A stretch of 64,000 nt of DNA from Neobacillus cucumis (GCF_002860255.1 NZ_PGVE01000040.1:62001-126000), one strand, 5' to 3'; positions 20,414 through 30,684 are shown, counted from the stretch's first letter. The notes: a model not told the origin generated them from the letters alone. Translations and numbers: made by a program.

Positions 20414-20499
20414 TGGAAGCCTTTACAATTAAAAGATTATCAAATTTTTTCCCCCATCATATAAGAATAATTTTACCTAGTTTGCGAAAATTTTGACTT
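20414..20499 (-). promoter_or_regulatory. Promoter C with two-part motif, -10 and cre-like site for the importer operon
   Basis: On the minus strand AAGTCAAAATTTT (20487-20499), 11 bases, TAAAATTATTCTTAT (20461-20475), 19 bases, GATAAT (20436-20441), then the cre-like TTGTAAAGGCTTCCA (20414-20428, 13 of 15 to consensus) at about the transcription start. Layout and much of the sequence match promoter D base for base in spacing. In the rest of the 20362-20683 gap I see only the half-site at 20381, a terminator and a dispersed repeat. Confidence 0.66.
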
Positions 20500-20533
20500 T
20501 ATTAGTAGATATATAGTTTCATTCCCAAAATAA

Positions 20534-20579
20534 AAAGGAACTTTGTAAATCTCATATCGAGAAATGACAAAGTTCCTTT
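20534..20579. terminator. Intrinsic terminator after the ABC exporter operon
   Basis: AAAGGAACTTTGT/ACAAAGTTCCTTT is a 13-bp perfect stem with A and T runs on both sides, between the stop of the exporter gene at 20684 and promoter C. It can stop transcription from either side. Confidence 0.75.
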
Positions 20580-20619
20580 ATTTAAAGATAAGAATGTATA
20601 AATTTGGACTTCGAGAATT

Positions 20620-20681
20620 GTCCAGCTCCAGGCGCCATCGGCTCGAGGTCACAAGCCGAAGTCTAAGCGCCTTGCGCTTTT
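20620..20681. repeat. Dispersed intergenic repeat beginning GTCCAGCTCCAG and ending CTTGCGCTTTTC
   Basis: The segment has inverted parts (GGCGC near the left, GCGCC near the right; CGGCT/AGCCG inside) and end sequences I recognise from small repeats common between genes in Bacillus-group genomes. It sits immediately after the exporter operon. A collapsed copy, with only the two ends joined, appears at 35158. Confidence 0.55.
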
Positions 20682-20683
20682 CT

Positions 20684-22465
20684 TTATCCCACTTCTAGGG
20701 ATTGATGTTGTGATTGATGCAGCTTCCAATAATAACTCCTTCGACTTATTAATTCGTTATGTGACCCTTCCTCAATAATTCTGCCCTTATCAATGACAAG
20801 AATGCGGCTTGCATTTTGAATCGTAGATAGACGATGAGCAATAATAAAAGAGGTTCTTCCTGCAAGTAAAGTTTCAAGCCCCTTTTGCAATGCCAACTCG
20901 GTTTCCGTATCAATAGAAGAAGTAGCTTCATCGAGGATTAAGATTTTTGGATCAGCTAAGAGAGCACGGGCAAAGGAAATCAACTGTCTCTGTCCAGTCG
21001 AAAGCCTTGTGCCTCTTTCGTTGACCTCTGTATGATACCCATCTGCCAGCCCCATGATAAACTGATGAGCCTGAACCGCTTTCGCTGCTGCAATCACTTC
21101 TTCGTCTGTGGCATCAAGCCGGCCATAACGGATATTATCCATAATCGTACCCGAAAAAATAAATGGATCTTGAAGCATGACGCCCATTTGCTTCCTAAGG
21201 GAAGGAATGGTAACTGTGCTGATATCCACACCATCCATTTCAATTTTCCCGCTGGTTATATCATAAAATCGGCTAAGTAAACTGACAATCGTGGTCTTTC
21301 CCGATCCAGTAGCACCCACAAGTGCAATCGTTTCGCCAGGACTAACAGAAAAATTAATATTTTTTAGAATTCTTTCCCCTTCATCATATTCGAAAACAAC
21401 ATCTTTAAAATCAACTTTCCCTCTAATGATTGGAAGTTCCGCAGCATTCGGACGATCTTCTACTGTCGGCCGTTCATCAATCATTTCAAATATTCTTTCC
21501 AAATAGGCTGTAGCATTAATAATTGCATTGTAGAAATTTCCGATATTAGCAATTGGTGCCCAAAACATACCTATATAACCAACAAAAGCAACTAGAGCCC
21601 CGACGGTTACTCCTTCACCAATCTGAGAAATACCGAAAACATAAATGAGCGAAGTCGTAAGAATAGAAATATTTTCAATGGAAGGCCATAACAGGAACTG
21701 GATTCTTACCGCTTTCATCCACGAGCCTCGATAACTTTCAGATACCTCATTAAAAATGCGTTTATTTTCTTCTTCCCTCGTAAATGCTTGAGTCACTTTG
21801 ATCCCATTGATACTTTCATGTATATAAGCATTCATATTCGATTGCTTATTACTTAAGATTTGGAAAGCTTTCCTCTGGGCATTTTTAATGAGGAGAATGA
21901 CAACCACAAGGACAGGAAATCCGAGCATGGCCATAAGTGTCAGCTTTACATCAATCGCTAACATAAATCCTATAATTACGAAAAGACTGAACAGGTCTGT
22001 AATCAAATTAATCAAACCATTTGATAATAAGTCACTTAAGGAGTTAACATAGTTAACCACTCTCACTAAAATCTTTCCATGCGGCCTGCTGTCATAAAAG
22101 GAAAAAGATAATTTTTGTAAATGGGTAAACAAATCCTTCCTTATGTTGAGGATGACACTTTGACCGATTTGGGACATCATTCGAATCCTGAATTTCATAC
22201 AAATTCCGGTAATCACGAGAGCACCAAGATAGATACAGGAAAGGAGCAGTAAATTTCCCACATCCTTGTTCGGAATACTGTCATCGATTGCTTTTTTAAT
22301 TAAATAAGGTCCAATTAAATTTGCTCCACTGGCAATCAACATAATTAAAACCGTAATAAAAATCTTTTTTCTGTAAGGCTTTAAATAGGTAAACAATCGT
22401 TTTAGATGAACAAAGCTAAATGGTGATTCCAGCTCTTCATCTACATCAAATTTATTGCGCGCCAT
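20684..22465 (-). CDS. Heterodimeric ABC exporter half-transporter with catalytic Walker B (YfiC-like)
   Basis: This 593-residue protein has six transmembrane helices (about 30-330) and a C-terminal nucleotide-binding domain. Walker A is GATGSGKT, the signature is LSTGQ (third position altered from LSGGQ) and Walker B ends in LILDEATS with the catalytic glutamate. With its partner it would form one competent and one degenerate ATP site, as in BmrCD and TM287/288. Its start overlaps the end of the partner gene by 14 bp. The substrate is unknown; drug or lipid export is usual. Its position inside a sugar locus, next to an AraC gene, is noteworthy but may be coincidental. Confidence 0.92.
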   Translation of the reverse strand: MARNKFDVDEELESPFSFVHLKRLFTYLKPYRKKIFITVLIMLIASGANLIGPYLIKKAIDDSIPNKDVGNLLLLSCIYLGALVITGICMKFRIRMMSQIGQSVILNIRKDLFTHLQKLSFSFYDSRPHGKILVRVVNYVNSLSDLLSNGLINLITDLFSLFVIIGFMLAIDVKLTLMAMLGFPVLVVVILLIKNAQRKAFQILSNKQSNMNAYIHESINGIKVTQAFTREEENKRIFNEVSESYRGSWMKAVRIQFLLWPSIENISILTTSLIYVFGISQIGEGVTVGALVAFVGYIGMFWAPIANIGNFYNAIINATAYLERIFEMIDERPTVEDRPNAAELPIIRGKVDFKDVVFEYDEGERILKNINFSVSPGETIALVGATGSGKTTIVSLLSRFYDITSGKIEMDGVDISTVTIPSLRKQMGVMLQDPFIFSGTIMDNIRYGRLDATDEEVIAAAKAVQAHQFIMGLADGYHTEVNERGTRLSTGQRQLISFARALLADPKILILDEATSSIDTETELALQKGLETLLAGRTSFIIAHRLSTIQNASRILVIDKGRIIEEGSHNELISRRSYYWKLHQSQHQSLEVG

Positions 22466-24221
22466 TGAGATAAATCACATCCTCACCATTGTGCTGGCCA
22501 TCGAAATTGCCATTTTGGTTCATAAACACTTTATAGTAATACCCTTTTTTCGCAAGCAGTTCCTTATGCTTTCCTCTTTCTATGATCTGTCCATTTTCCA
22601 TGACGAGAATTAAATCGGCCTCTTTTACAGAAGAAATTCGATGAGCAATAATAAAACAGGTCTTATCTTTTAGTAAAGACTTTAATGTACGTTGAATCCG
22701 GAGCTCTGTTTCCATATCGACAGCTGAAGTTGTGTCATCGAGGATTAGGACAGATGGGTTTTTTAGTATGGCCCTTGCTAATGCAATCCTTTGCCTTTGC
22801 CCACCTGAAAGACCTACTCCCCGTTCTCCAATAATGGTATCGTAACCTTCTGGAAGAGCGGTTATAAAATCATGAGCCTCCGCCATCTTTGCAGCAGCTT
22901 GAACTAATTCCAAAGAGGCATCTGGATTCCCATACGCAATATTTCCCTCAATGGTATCGGAAAAAAGGAATATATCCTGCATGACCATTGCCATACTATC
23001 CCTTAATTTCGAAATCTCCCAATCTCTTACATTTAGACCATCCACGTTTACTGCTCCACTGGTTGTGTCATAAAAGCGGCTTAAAAGGTTGACCAAAGTT
23101 GATTTACCGGCACCCGTCGGGCCGATGATTCCCACTGTTTGCCCCGGAAACACTTTAAAGCTGATATCTTTCAAAACCTGTTCATCCCCATAACTAAAGG
23201 ACACCTGGTTAAATTCAACTCCCCCATTCATGTGTCTGATATTAGATTGTTTCACTTCATTGATGATTTCAGGTTTGGTATTTAACAGATCTTCTATTTT
23301 TTCAGCTGATGCAATAAACCTTTGAACATCATTGAGTAACCACCCTGCCATTCGCATCGGATTATTTAGCGCCCAAATCAAGGAATTAAATGTTACTAAT
23401 TCGCCAAAGGTAAGCGAACCATTAATCACCATAATTCCGCCAACTAAAATCATTACAACGGTTAATACTCCTGCAAGGGAATCAAGAACAGGCAAATATT
23501 TTTCCCATACTTTTGCAGAATCCAGACTCTTTTCCTTAAAGGCCTCATTTTCAACTGAAAACTTTTCAATTTCGTAGTCTTCCTTCGCAAATGCTTTTAC
23601 AACCCGATTACCCGAGATGTTTTCCTGTACAACAGAGTTTAACCTTGCAAACTGACCCCTGATGGCTGTAAAGGTCGGTTTAACTGTAAAGGAAAGACGC
23701 GTAGCAAAGAAACCAATGATAGGTGTAACCGCAATCATTGCAGCGGCCAATAACGGGTTAATATAGAACATAAACCCAATAGCAATGATTAAGATGGTTA
23801 GGTTTTCGAAGATCATATAAATTACCCATGCCGTAAAATGTCTTACGGCTTCTAAATCCCCCGTCATTCGGGCCATAATATCCCCTGTTTTGGTTCGATC
23901 GAAAAAACTAAAATCTAATTGCTGAAGCCGGTCATACAACTTTTCTCTGATGGTAAATATGACATTTTGCGAAACACTTTCAAACATTAATTGGTAATTA
24001 TAACGAATGACTGTTTTGAGCACAGTCACCCCTATCATGGCTCCTAAAAAGGACCATAATAAATGGTTCTGGTGGCCATAAATTACCTTATCGACTATTT
24101 TTCCTGCAAAATATGGATTCAGCATGTTTAGCAAAGAAACAGTTAATGCCAGAAAAAGTCCACTGAATAATCTAATTCGAAAGTTCCTAATATACCCCCA
24201 TACCCAGCGTAAGCTTTGCAT
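22452..24221 (-). CDS. Heterodimeric ABC exporter half-transporter with degenerate Walker B (YfiB-like)
   Basis: This 589-residue transmembrane/ATPase fusion has an ABC_membrane domain (about 15-295) and a nucleotide-binding domain with Walker A GPTGAGKST, the canonical signature LSGGQ, and Walker B LILDDTTS, in which aspartate replaces the catalytic glutamate. This is complementary to the partner protein: the competent site combines the partner's Walker B glutamate with this LSGGQ. GGAAGGGGG lies upstream of ATG 24221. It is transcribed divergently from the AraC gene across 146 bp that contain no copy of the two-part motif. Confidence 0.92.
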   Translation of the reverse strand: MQSLRWVWGYIRNFRIRLFSGLFLALTVSLLNMLNPYFAGKIVDKVIYGHQNHLLWSFLGAMIGVTVLKTVIRYNYQLMFESVSQNVIFTIREKLYDRLQQLDFSFFDRTKTGDIMARMTGDLEAVRHFTAWVIYMIFENLTILIIAIGFMFYINPLLAAAMIAVTPIIGFFATRLSFTVKPTFTAIRGQFARLNSVVQENISGNRVVKAFAKEDYEIEKFSVENEAFKEKSLDSAKVWEKYLPVLDSLAGVLTVVMILVGGIMVINGSLTFGELVTFNSLIWALNNPMRMAGWLLNDVQRFIASAEKIEDLLNTKPEIINEVKQSNIRHMNGGVEFNQVSFSYGDEQVLKDISFKVFPGQTVGIIGPTGAGKSTLVNLLSRFYDTTSGAVNVDGLNVRDWEISKLRDSMAMVMQDIFLFSDTIEGNIAYGNPDASLELVQAAAKMAEAHDFITALPEGYDTIIGERGVGLSGGQRQRIALARAILKNPSVLILDDTTSAVDMETELRIQRTLKSLLKDKTCFIIAHRISSVKEADLILVMENGQIIERGKHKELLAKKGYYYKVFMNQNGNFDGQHNGEDVIYLNGAQ

Positions 24222-24367
24222 GAATCACATCCCCCTTCCTACAACTCCTTAATATAAATACATTAAAATAAAAACATTTATGAACCTATTATAGTGTTAT
24301 AATTAAAGAATTAAATATAAAATCATAACAAAAAATTGCACAATCCTAACATTAGAGGAGAAATCAA

Positions 24368-25258
24368 ATGCTTCAATTATATGCCCCGCCCCTGCCAACT
24401 CTTCTTGCTGCAGGAAAGAATATTTTTGAAATCGGCCAATCACATTTAAATCGGAATAATATTGGTGTTTTTGATTTATTAGTTGTTACAAAGGGACAAT
24501 TATTCATGGGTGAAGATTATCGTAAATTTGAAGTAAGCAAAGGAGATGCACTCATCCTCTACCCAGATCGGCATCATTATCCTACTTCGCCGTGTAATCA
24601 GGTGACCGAGGCATTTTGGTTTCACTTCATAGCCTCAAAGGGCTGGCAGGATCTGACTATCTCTAAACCTTTACCATTCGAAGAGAGATCCGCTGAAGAT
24701 TGTGGAAACTTTTTATCAGAAGTTCCGTTTGGGATTACACTGCCCAAGTATTGCCATTTATCAAATTCCGAGTCTGTGGAACTACTGTGTTCAAAAATCA
24801 TCTCATCAGAAAATGAGTCGATTTACTCTGGAGAATGGCAGCGTCAAGTACTCTTTCAACAATTACTCCAGGAGCTTTCAAACCATATGCACTTAGCCAA
24901 TTCGCTGCCTGCATTCGCAGTCGCAGAAAAAGCTGCCGTATATTTGCGGAAAAATTATGCTAAGAAAGTTACCTATGAGGATCTTGGTCAAGCTCTAAAG
25001 TTCCATCCAAATCATATTGCACGATGCATGATTCAGTCATTTGGCTGTACACCAATTGAATATGTAAATAAAATTCGTATTGATCAAGCAAAGATTTTAC
25101 TCGTTTCAACAGATTGGAGTATTGACCAGATTTCTGAAAGCAGTGGTTTTACTCAATCCGCCTATTTCAGCAGGATGTTCAAAAAAATGGAACATTTAAC
25201 CCCCAATCAGTTTCGTAAACAATATGTTGGAAAAATAACAATGACCAATGAAGATTAA
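24368..25258 (+). CDS. AraC-family transcriptional regulator with cupin-like sensor domain
   Basis: This 296-residue regulator has an N-terminal AraC-type sugar-binding region (about 10-165; YPDRHHYPTSP is the typical cupin stretch) and a C-terminal double helix-turn-helix (about 190-290, ending in GFTQSAYFSRMFKKMEHLTPNQFR). It has a GAGGAG binding site and ATG 24368. It is monocistronic with its own terminator and divergent from the ABC exporter, which is its most obvious target. It is also a second candidate for the shared two-part promoter motif of the sugar locus. Confidence 0.92.
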   Translation: MLQLYAPPLPTLLAAGKNIFEIGQSHLNRNNIGVFDLLVVTKGQLFMGEDYRKFEVSKGDALILYPDRHHYPTSPCNQVTEAFWFHFIASKGWQDLTISKPLPFEERSAEDCGNFLSEVPFGITLPKYCHLSNSESVELLCSKIISSENESIYSGEWQRQVLFQQLLQELSNHMHLANSLPAFAVAEKAAVYLRKNYAKKVTYEDLGQALKFHPNHIARCMIQSFGCTPIEYVNKIRIDQAKILLVSTDWSIDQISESSGFTQSAYFSRMFKKMEHLTPNQFRKQYVGKITMTNED

Positions 25259-25270
25259 ATTCAATAACAA

Positions 25271-25315
25271 GGACACGCCCTAGTATTTGTTTAATCAATT
25301 AACTAGGGCGTGTCC
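25271..25315. terminator. Intrinsic terminator after araC
   Basis: GGACACGCCCTAGT/ACTAGGGCGTGTCC is a 14-bp perfect stem with a 17-base loop followed by GTTTT. It lies between the convergent araC and large GH43 genes. Confidence 0.78.
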
Positions 25316-25348
25316 GTTTTACTATATCTTTGCTTTAGTTTGATTTCT

Positions 25349-28300
25349 CTATTTTAATAAGAGGTTATTTGACAATGAGATTAATATATTTGCTTGTTTT
25401 TCCGTAATAGATTTCCCGCTTTGGGCCTCCAGCTCATTCACATATGCTTTCAGCTTTCCTTCTAATGCCTCTTTATTTTCTCTAGCTGCGGCTTCTTTAG
25501 CAACGGCAAGTTTGGCAGTAAGTGATTGCGCTATTCCTTGGTCAGTAACAAATGATTCTGTCAATCGGCTTAGACTATCAAAATCAATCGTTACAGTAAA
25601 TTGAATCTTCACTTCTGTCTTATTCCCTGCACGATCCATGGCCTCAGCGGTAAATTTATTTACGCCAATATTAAACTCGTTCGCCGGTCCTTCAATGGTT
25701 GGGCAATTAACAGAAGCAATTCCAGACAAATCATCAGACGCACGGCAGGTGATGGATAGGTTGGAATCAATGGAATAACTTCCCTTATTACCTGAAACAG
25801 TGATTTCAGGGGCGGTTGTATCTTGCTCTACAACCATAATCCAGCTGATTTGCGGGTCCGGTGAGCCAGGTACCCTTCGAACCGTCACATCTAGTTTTCC
25901 ATCCGTAACGTTCACATTTTGATAGCTTAGGACATCATATGCGCTTGTAAATACATATCCCTTTGTTTTTGTTTCACCGTTAATCAGGATATCTGCTTTT
26001 CGACTTCCTTTGGTGGATGTATACCAGCGATCATATAGACCAGTATATACAGTATATTTACCATTCTTTAGATCAAACTTATAGGAAAGATCATCTCCGG
26101 AATTCGCTAGTAAGTAGCGCAAAGCAGAAAATAAATCATCACCTTCTCCGCCTGCAGGTCTGGTTTTATCCCCAACATAACCCCAAGTCTGGCCATTAGC
26201 TGGGTCATATTTTTGATCAATGACATCTTTGTTTAATAGTGTATGTTGCATATAGGAAGACCATGTCACGTAATCATTTGTTTTCACTCCGCCTGCATGG
26301 ACAAAATATCTTACATGGTCCGGAATAACTAACATTTTTATTCTAATGACTTTATTGGCTAACTCAGAAAGGGTTCCTTCCACAACAACCGTACCAGGCT
26401 TTGCGAAATTCGCTGGATTAATCGCCCATGTAACCGGGGTATCCATTTTCTCACCTTCTGAATTTGTTACGTTAATATTATCTGGTAAGGTTGGAACTTG
26501 ACCAACAGACACTTTCTCAGGCAGTTCTGTATTGATGGTTACTTTCCCCATTCTATCTAATGTATCCAGTTTCCACTCGTCATACCATTGCAAACTAATT
26601 ACATCACCTTGGCCAAACTCAATTGGCAGCCAAATATATCTTGAATCCTTTAAATCACTAGCCTTCCATCTGTCAGCCATGAAGATAAACTTTCCCTTTT
26701 TAGGATCTACTGGAATGACATTGGTACTTTGTGAATCAAATGTCGTTGAAGCCTTGTCTCCTATCGATGGATCACGCATTGGCTTCCATTCTCCGAAAAT
26801 ACTATCCGCCACGGTATATCTTGCTGGATTTGGGTCCCACCCCGTAGCACCAGAAGTAATTAAATAGTATTTTCCTTGATATTTAAACATAGCTGGTGCT
26901 TCACGCTGGGCACCTGGAAATACCCTGACATAATCCTCACCATATACTGCCTTGTATTCTGTATCACGTTCAATCTTTCCATCTTTATGCCAGCCAACCA
27001 CATCTGTATAAGAGTCATTTAACTTTGAGATATAAATGGTCCTATTCTCTTCGCTGGAATAGATTATATAAGCTGTCCCATCATCATCCTTGAACAAGTT
27101 CATATCACGCGCCATTCCTGGCTGGTCTGGCTGTCCATTATACGCAGCATCTTTAGGTGCTCTGTCCATCCGGTTACTTTCTTGGTAAACGAACGGTCCT
27201 GTAGGAGAGTCACTTAATGCATAACCTGCTTCTGCTTTCGCATACATAGCTGTCGATGTAGTTGAAGGGCCATCCGTATGCATCCACATGACATATTTTT
27301 TGGTCTTTTCATTGTAGATGACTTTCGGCCGTTCAATTACCCGGTCTGTACCAATATCATTTAAAATATCAGCCTTATCGTCTCTGCCTTCATAAAGCTT
27401 AGAGATCAATGGATCGGTTTCAAACTGGTCCAACGATTCAATCGCTGTAAGGGCTAAACCTTCGTCCTTCCAGTTATACAAATCAGTTGAAGAATAAACC
27501 CTTACCCCCCTGGCAGGAAGATATCCATTCGTTTTATCCTCACCGTACCAATAATATTTCTTTGTTTGCTCATCATACATGATCCCGCCGCCGTGTGCCT
27601 GAATAGGGGCACCGTTTGTATCTGTCCATACTTGCCCAGGTTTATATGAAGTATTCGGAGCGTATACGATAAGACCTGCCAGTGCACTATCTAAATTTTG
27701 GATGGCTGTTCGAATTTGGCCCTGGGTCTGTTTATTATCGACATCTAAGTCATTTGCATTGATATTTTTAACCAAGGCATCTGCTTGTGCAATGGCTTTA
27801 TTTAATGACTCCAAGCTGAATAGGGTATAGGTATCTGCTTTTTCCGCCTCTTTCTTCGCTGTTTCTATTTTTACCTCCAAATCGGAAAGAGGAATCACTG
27901 TATATTTTTTTATAATAATATAGTTTACTAATGGGTCATTATAGTTTGACAGGGCAGCCGTGGCAGGTCCTTGAATCCTGACATCTAATTCTCCGTCTGT
28001 TACAGAAACCTGTTGATACGTAACCTCTTTTTCAGCGTTATAACTTCCAATATCAAAATCGCCATTGGATAGATTTTGCCCCTCACTGATGATATTGACA
28101 CTTCGGCCGCTCCACGGATTTTTGAATCCTAATGTAAGATCATATTCACCATTTGGCAATTCGAACTTATACTCTAATGCTTTATCCCGAACCTGTGGTC
28201 CGCTATAATATCGAAGCGACCCTAATTTATCTCCGCCATTTGAGACATTCGTATTACTGGTGGTGGTTACCAATCCCCATTTCTTCCCTGTAACGCTGTC

Positions 28301-28519
28301 TACATCATATTTTTGTTCTGTTTTACTAGAATACAACCCAAATTTATCCGTTCCCTCGACCGTGTCAGGGGTCGGGTCACCTGCATTCACAAAATAGAGA
28401 ACATCATTCCCCCCGGTTGTGCTCTCAGCGGAAACGTGTCCAGTTGAGGATAGATTTGGGATGGTAATGAGCGAAACGGCTAAAATGGACGATAGAACTT
28501 TCCTCATTTTAAACAACAA
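25349..28519 (-). CDS. Secreted multidomain GH43 enzyme, exo-beta-1,3-galactanase-like, with FIVAR and FIMAH-type regions
   Basis: This 1056-residue secreted protein starts with a signal peptide (cleavage near VSA-EST), then a malectin-like sugar-binding domain (about 38-205), a FIVAR-type helical module (214-285) and a GH43 catalytic domain (about 290-650). A bacterial Ig-like domain (660-735), a second malectin-like domain (740-880), an Ig-like repeat (885-975) and a C-terminal FIMAH-type helical region follow. AHGGG (308-312) and YYWYGE mark the GH43_24 exo-1,3-galactanase group. E396, D472, E540 and Q597 follow the Glu-Asp-Glu-Gln order I recall for that group, which uses Gln as base. The start is TTG 28519 or 28516 (near AGGAGG) or ATG 28507. 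It is last in the GH35-GH2-GH43 operon. Confidence 0.85.
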   Translation of the reverse strand: MLFKMRKVLSSILAVSLITIPNLSSTGHVSAESTTGGNDVLYFVNAGDPTPDTVEGTDKFGLYSSKTEQKYDVDSVTGKKWGLVTTTSNTNVSNGGDKLGSLRYYSGPQVRDKALEYKFELPNGEYDLTLGFKNPWSGRSVNIISEGQNLSNGDFDIGSYNAEKEVTYQQVSVTDGELDVRIQGPATAALSNYNDPLVNYIIIKKYTVIPLSDLEVKIETAKKEAEKADTYTLFSLESLNKAIAQADALVKNINANDLDVDNKQTQGQIRTAIQNLDSALAGLIVYAPNTSYKPGQVWTDTNGAPIQAHGGGIMYDEQTKKYYWYGEDKTNGYLPARGVRVYSSTDLYNWKDEGLALTAIESLDQFETDPLISKLYEGRDDKADILNDIGTDRVIERPKVIYNEKTKKYVMWMHTDGPSTTSTAMYAKAEAGYALSDSPTGPFVYQESNRMDRAPKDAAYNGQPDQPGMARDMNLFKDDDGTAYIIYSSEENRTIYISKLNDSYTDVVGWHKDGKIERDTEYKAVYGEDYVRVFPGAQREAPAMFKYQGKYYLITSGATGWDPNPARYTVADSIFGEWKPMRDPSIGDKASTTFDSQSTNVIPVDPKKGKFIFMADRWKASDLKDSRYIWLPIEFGQGDVISLQWYDEWKLDTLDRMGKVTINTELPEKVSVGQVPTLPDNINVTNSEGEKMDTPVTWAINPANFAKPGTVVVEGTLSELANKVIRIKMLVIPDHVRYFVHAGGVKTNDYVTWSSYMQHTLLNKDVIDQKYDPANGQTWGYVGDKTRPAGGEGDDLFSALRYLLANSGDDLSYKFDLKNGKYTVYTGLYDRWYTSTKGSRKADILINGETKTKGYVFTSAYDVLSYQNVNVTDGKLDVTVRRVPGSPDPQISWIMVVEQDTTAPEITVSGNKGSYSIDSNLSITCRASDDLSGIASVNCPTIEGPANEFNIGVNKFTAEAMDRAGNKTEVKIQFTVTIDFDSLSRLTESFVTDQGIAQSLTAKLAVAKEAAARENKEALEGKLKAYVNELEAQSGKSITEKQANILISLSNNLLLK

Positions 28520-28564
28520 GATTCCTCCTTACTTTATTAATCTTTAACATTACGACCTTAACAA

Positions 28565-30616
28565 TTAACGAATCGGGTTCATGGCGTTTTTAAAGGTGTC
28601 ATAGACCAAGCGTGGTTTTTCTTTGTCGAAAGACAATAAACCCATAGTGGAAATTCCATTAATCTGTTGGTTGTAGTTTAATCTTTCTTTATAATCCTTT
28701 AACACCCAGAACGTATAGCCAGCCATATAGGATAGACGACTAGGATCGGTTACCTGATTCCAGTGATTAAGAAACTTATACGATTGCCATTCTTCTGTTC
28801 CGGACTGGGTTTCTGGTCCATGATTATTAATTTCATCTGCATAGGCCCATGTTCCATTTTCCGTAATTAGAATCGGTTTATTCGGATAGGTATTATGCAC
28901 AATATCCAAGGTTCGCCCTAAGTCTAAATCCTGCATATAAAAATACCCGAAATACTCATTTAAACCAATTACATCTGCCAAGTCATATGCAGGGTCCCAG
29001 CTGCTGCCAGATGCCCATGTTACGGGACGATTTTGGATATCAAGACTTTTGACCGCTTGCTTCATATCAGCCAGCCAATTACGATAAACGGTTTGATCCT
29101 CCCAAATTCCTGACTCATTCTGTAAGGACCACATGATGGTGGAAGGGTGATTGATTTGATTCCAAGCCATACTTAAAGCTAATGCTCTAGAAAGACCGTA
29201 AGAGTTTGTTTGCAAGGCTTCCTGCTTTGTATCAAGCCACATATTCTCTACTTCATCTAGCACCATTAATCCATGCTGGTCGGCAAAATCATACACATAT
29301 GGATGACGATTGTAGTGGCTATTACGAATGAAGTTCGCATTTACATCCAATACATGATTTAACTCCGTATCATACTCATCAATCGTCATCGAACGGCCGC
29401 TTGCGGCTGTTTCCTCATGCCAGTTAAGACCCTTCAAAAATACCTGTTTTCCATTTAGCGTTAATTTGCCATTCTCTACCGCAATGGTTCTCATACCATA
29501 ATTTGTAGAGAGACTGTCATCGATAGAACCGTTTCCTTTTTGTTGAACCTGACCTTCCCCTATTCCTTTATAAAGTTCTGCGGTTACTTGATATAGAGTC
29601 GGAGCATCCGGGGACCAATAGGCTGCTTTTGGAATCTGGAAATCCATCGAAACAACTTTTACTTCACCAGGTTTTACATCAACTTGCTGTGACTTAGGAT
29701 TGCCACCCGTTTGTTCCCCTGGATCCACAACTAATTGTCGATGTACTTCTTTGTCGCCATGATTGTACACGACCACTTTTGTTGTTAAGGTATGATCGCC
29801 TGTTGAAGTTAGTATTTTACTAACATTTACATCGGAGGTTGCTTCTAAATAGACACTACGTGTAATTCCAGCATACGGCCAAAAATCTACTGGTTTATAC
29901 GGCAGTTCAGTGTCAGCTGTTACAGGTTTCGGATTTGAGCTTGTATAGGAATCGAAGGTCGGTTTACGGTATACTCGGACCGCTATTACATTATCTTTAC
30001 CTGGTTGGAAATATTCGCTAGCATCCAGGGCAAATGGTGTATATCCCCCTTCATGTTCCCCCACCAGATGACCATTTACATAGACCCATGCACGATAGTT
30101 AACACCAAGGAAATTTAGTTTGACAAATTTGTTTTTCCAATTCTCATCTGGCGAAAAATGTGTCCGGAACCAGGCGTAACCATCGTAAAAAGCACTTCCT
30201 TTTCCGAAGTTGGATCCATCGTATGTCCCGAATCCAGGGGTATCATACAAATCCCAACTGCCCGGCACCTTTTCTTCCTGCCAATTTTTATCACTGTATC
30301 CTTGTTCAAACCATTTTTCATTCATCCCTTGATTATTGGGATCCATTGCAAATTTCCACTTTCCATCAAGGCTTAAATAACTTCTGCTTTGCTCTTTTGA
30401 ATTCCATGTATCAAACGAAGGAACAGGTTCCCCGTATTGGAACAATACATTCGTTCCATTAATTGATTGGACCTTCGTGTTCATTGGTTCATGATCAGCA
30501 GTATTCGTTGTAGTATTTACTGTTGTATCAGCTTTGGTATATGCTCCCCCAGTTAATAAGGTGGAACCTAGTAGAAGAACTCCTATTCCGAAACTAGACA
30601 ATTTCCGAATCATCAT
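28565..30616 (-). CDS. Secreted GH2 glycoside hydrolase (beta-galactosidase/beta-glucuronidase type)
   Basis: This 683-residue exported enzyme has a Sec signal peptide (hydrophobic 9-25, likely cleavage after YTKA). The GH2 sugar-binding jelly roll (about 75-255), Ig-like domain (260-385) and TIM barrel (390-680) follow. The acid/base is E501 in SLQNESG and the nucleophile E586 in ILITENG. Size and sequence suit either beta-galactosidase or beta-glucuronidase; beta-glucuronidase would fit a glucuronic-acid-decorated galactan, but the sequence alone does not decide. It is the middle gene of an operon, 68 bp after GH35 and 45 bp before the large GH43. No cell-wall anchor is visible. Confidence 0.88.
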   Translation of the reverse strand: MMIRKLSSFGIGVLLLGSTLLTGGAYTKADTTVNTTTNTADHEPMNTKVQSINGTNVLFQYGEPVPSFDTWNSKEQSRSYLSLDGKWKFAMDPNNQGMNEKWFEQGYSDKNWQEEKVPGSWDLYDTPGFGTYDGSNFGKGSAFYDGYAWFRTHFSPDENWKNKFVKLNFLGVNYRAWVYVNGHLVGEHEGGYTPFALDASEYFQPGKDNVIAVRVYRKPTFDSYTSSNPKPVTADTELPYKPVDFWPYAGITRSVYLEATSDVNVSKILTSTGDHTLTTKVVVYNHGDKEVHRQLVVDPGEQTGGNPKSQQVDVKPGEVKVVSMDFQIPKAAYWSPDAPTLYQVTAELYKGIGEGQVQQKGNGSIDDSLSTNYGMRTIAVENGKLTLNGKQVFLKGLNWHEETAASGRSMTIDEYDTELNHVLDVNANFIRNSHYNRHPYVYDFADQHGLMVLDEVENMWLDTKQEALQTNSYGLSRALALSMAWNQINHPSTIMWSLQNESGIWEDQTVYRNWLADMKQAVKSLDIQNRPVTWASGSSWDPAYDLADVIGLNEYFGYFYMQDLDLGRTLDIVHNTYPNKPILITENGTWAYADEINNHGPETQSGTEEWQSYKFLNHWNQVTDPSRLSYMAGYTFWVLKDYKERLNYNQQINGISTMGLLSFDKEKPRLVYDTFKNAMNPIR

Positions 30617-30684
30617 TTGCCTCCTCTGTCTGATTATGAATAAAATTGATAGATTTTTTTACCAAAGTAAATTTGTTTCTTCTA

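Noticed and set aside
30160-30462. Long open frames antisense to the secreted GH2 and similar antisense frames across the window
   Set aside because: No ribosome binding site and no recognisable protein features; they are explained by codon bias of the true genes on the opposite strand.
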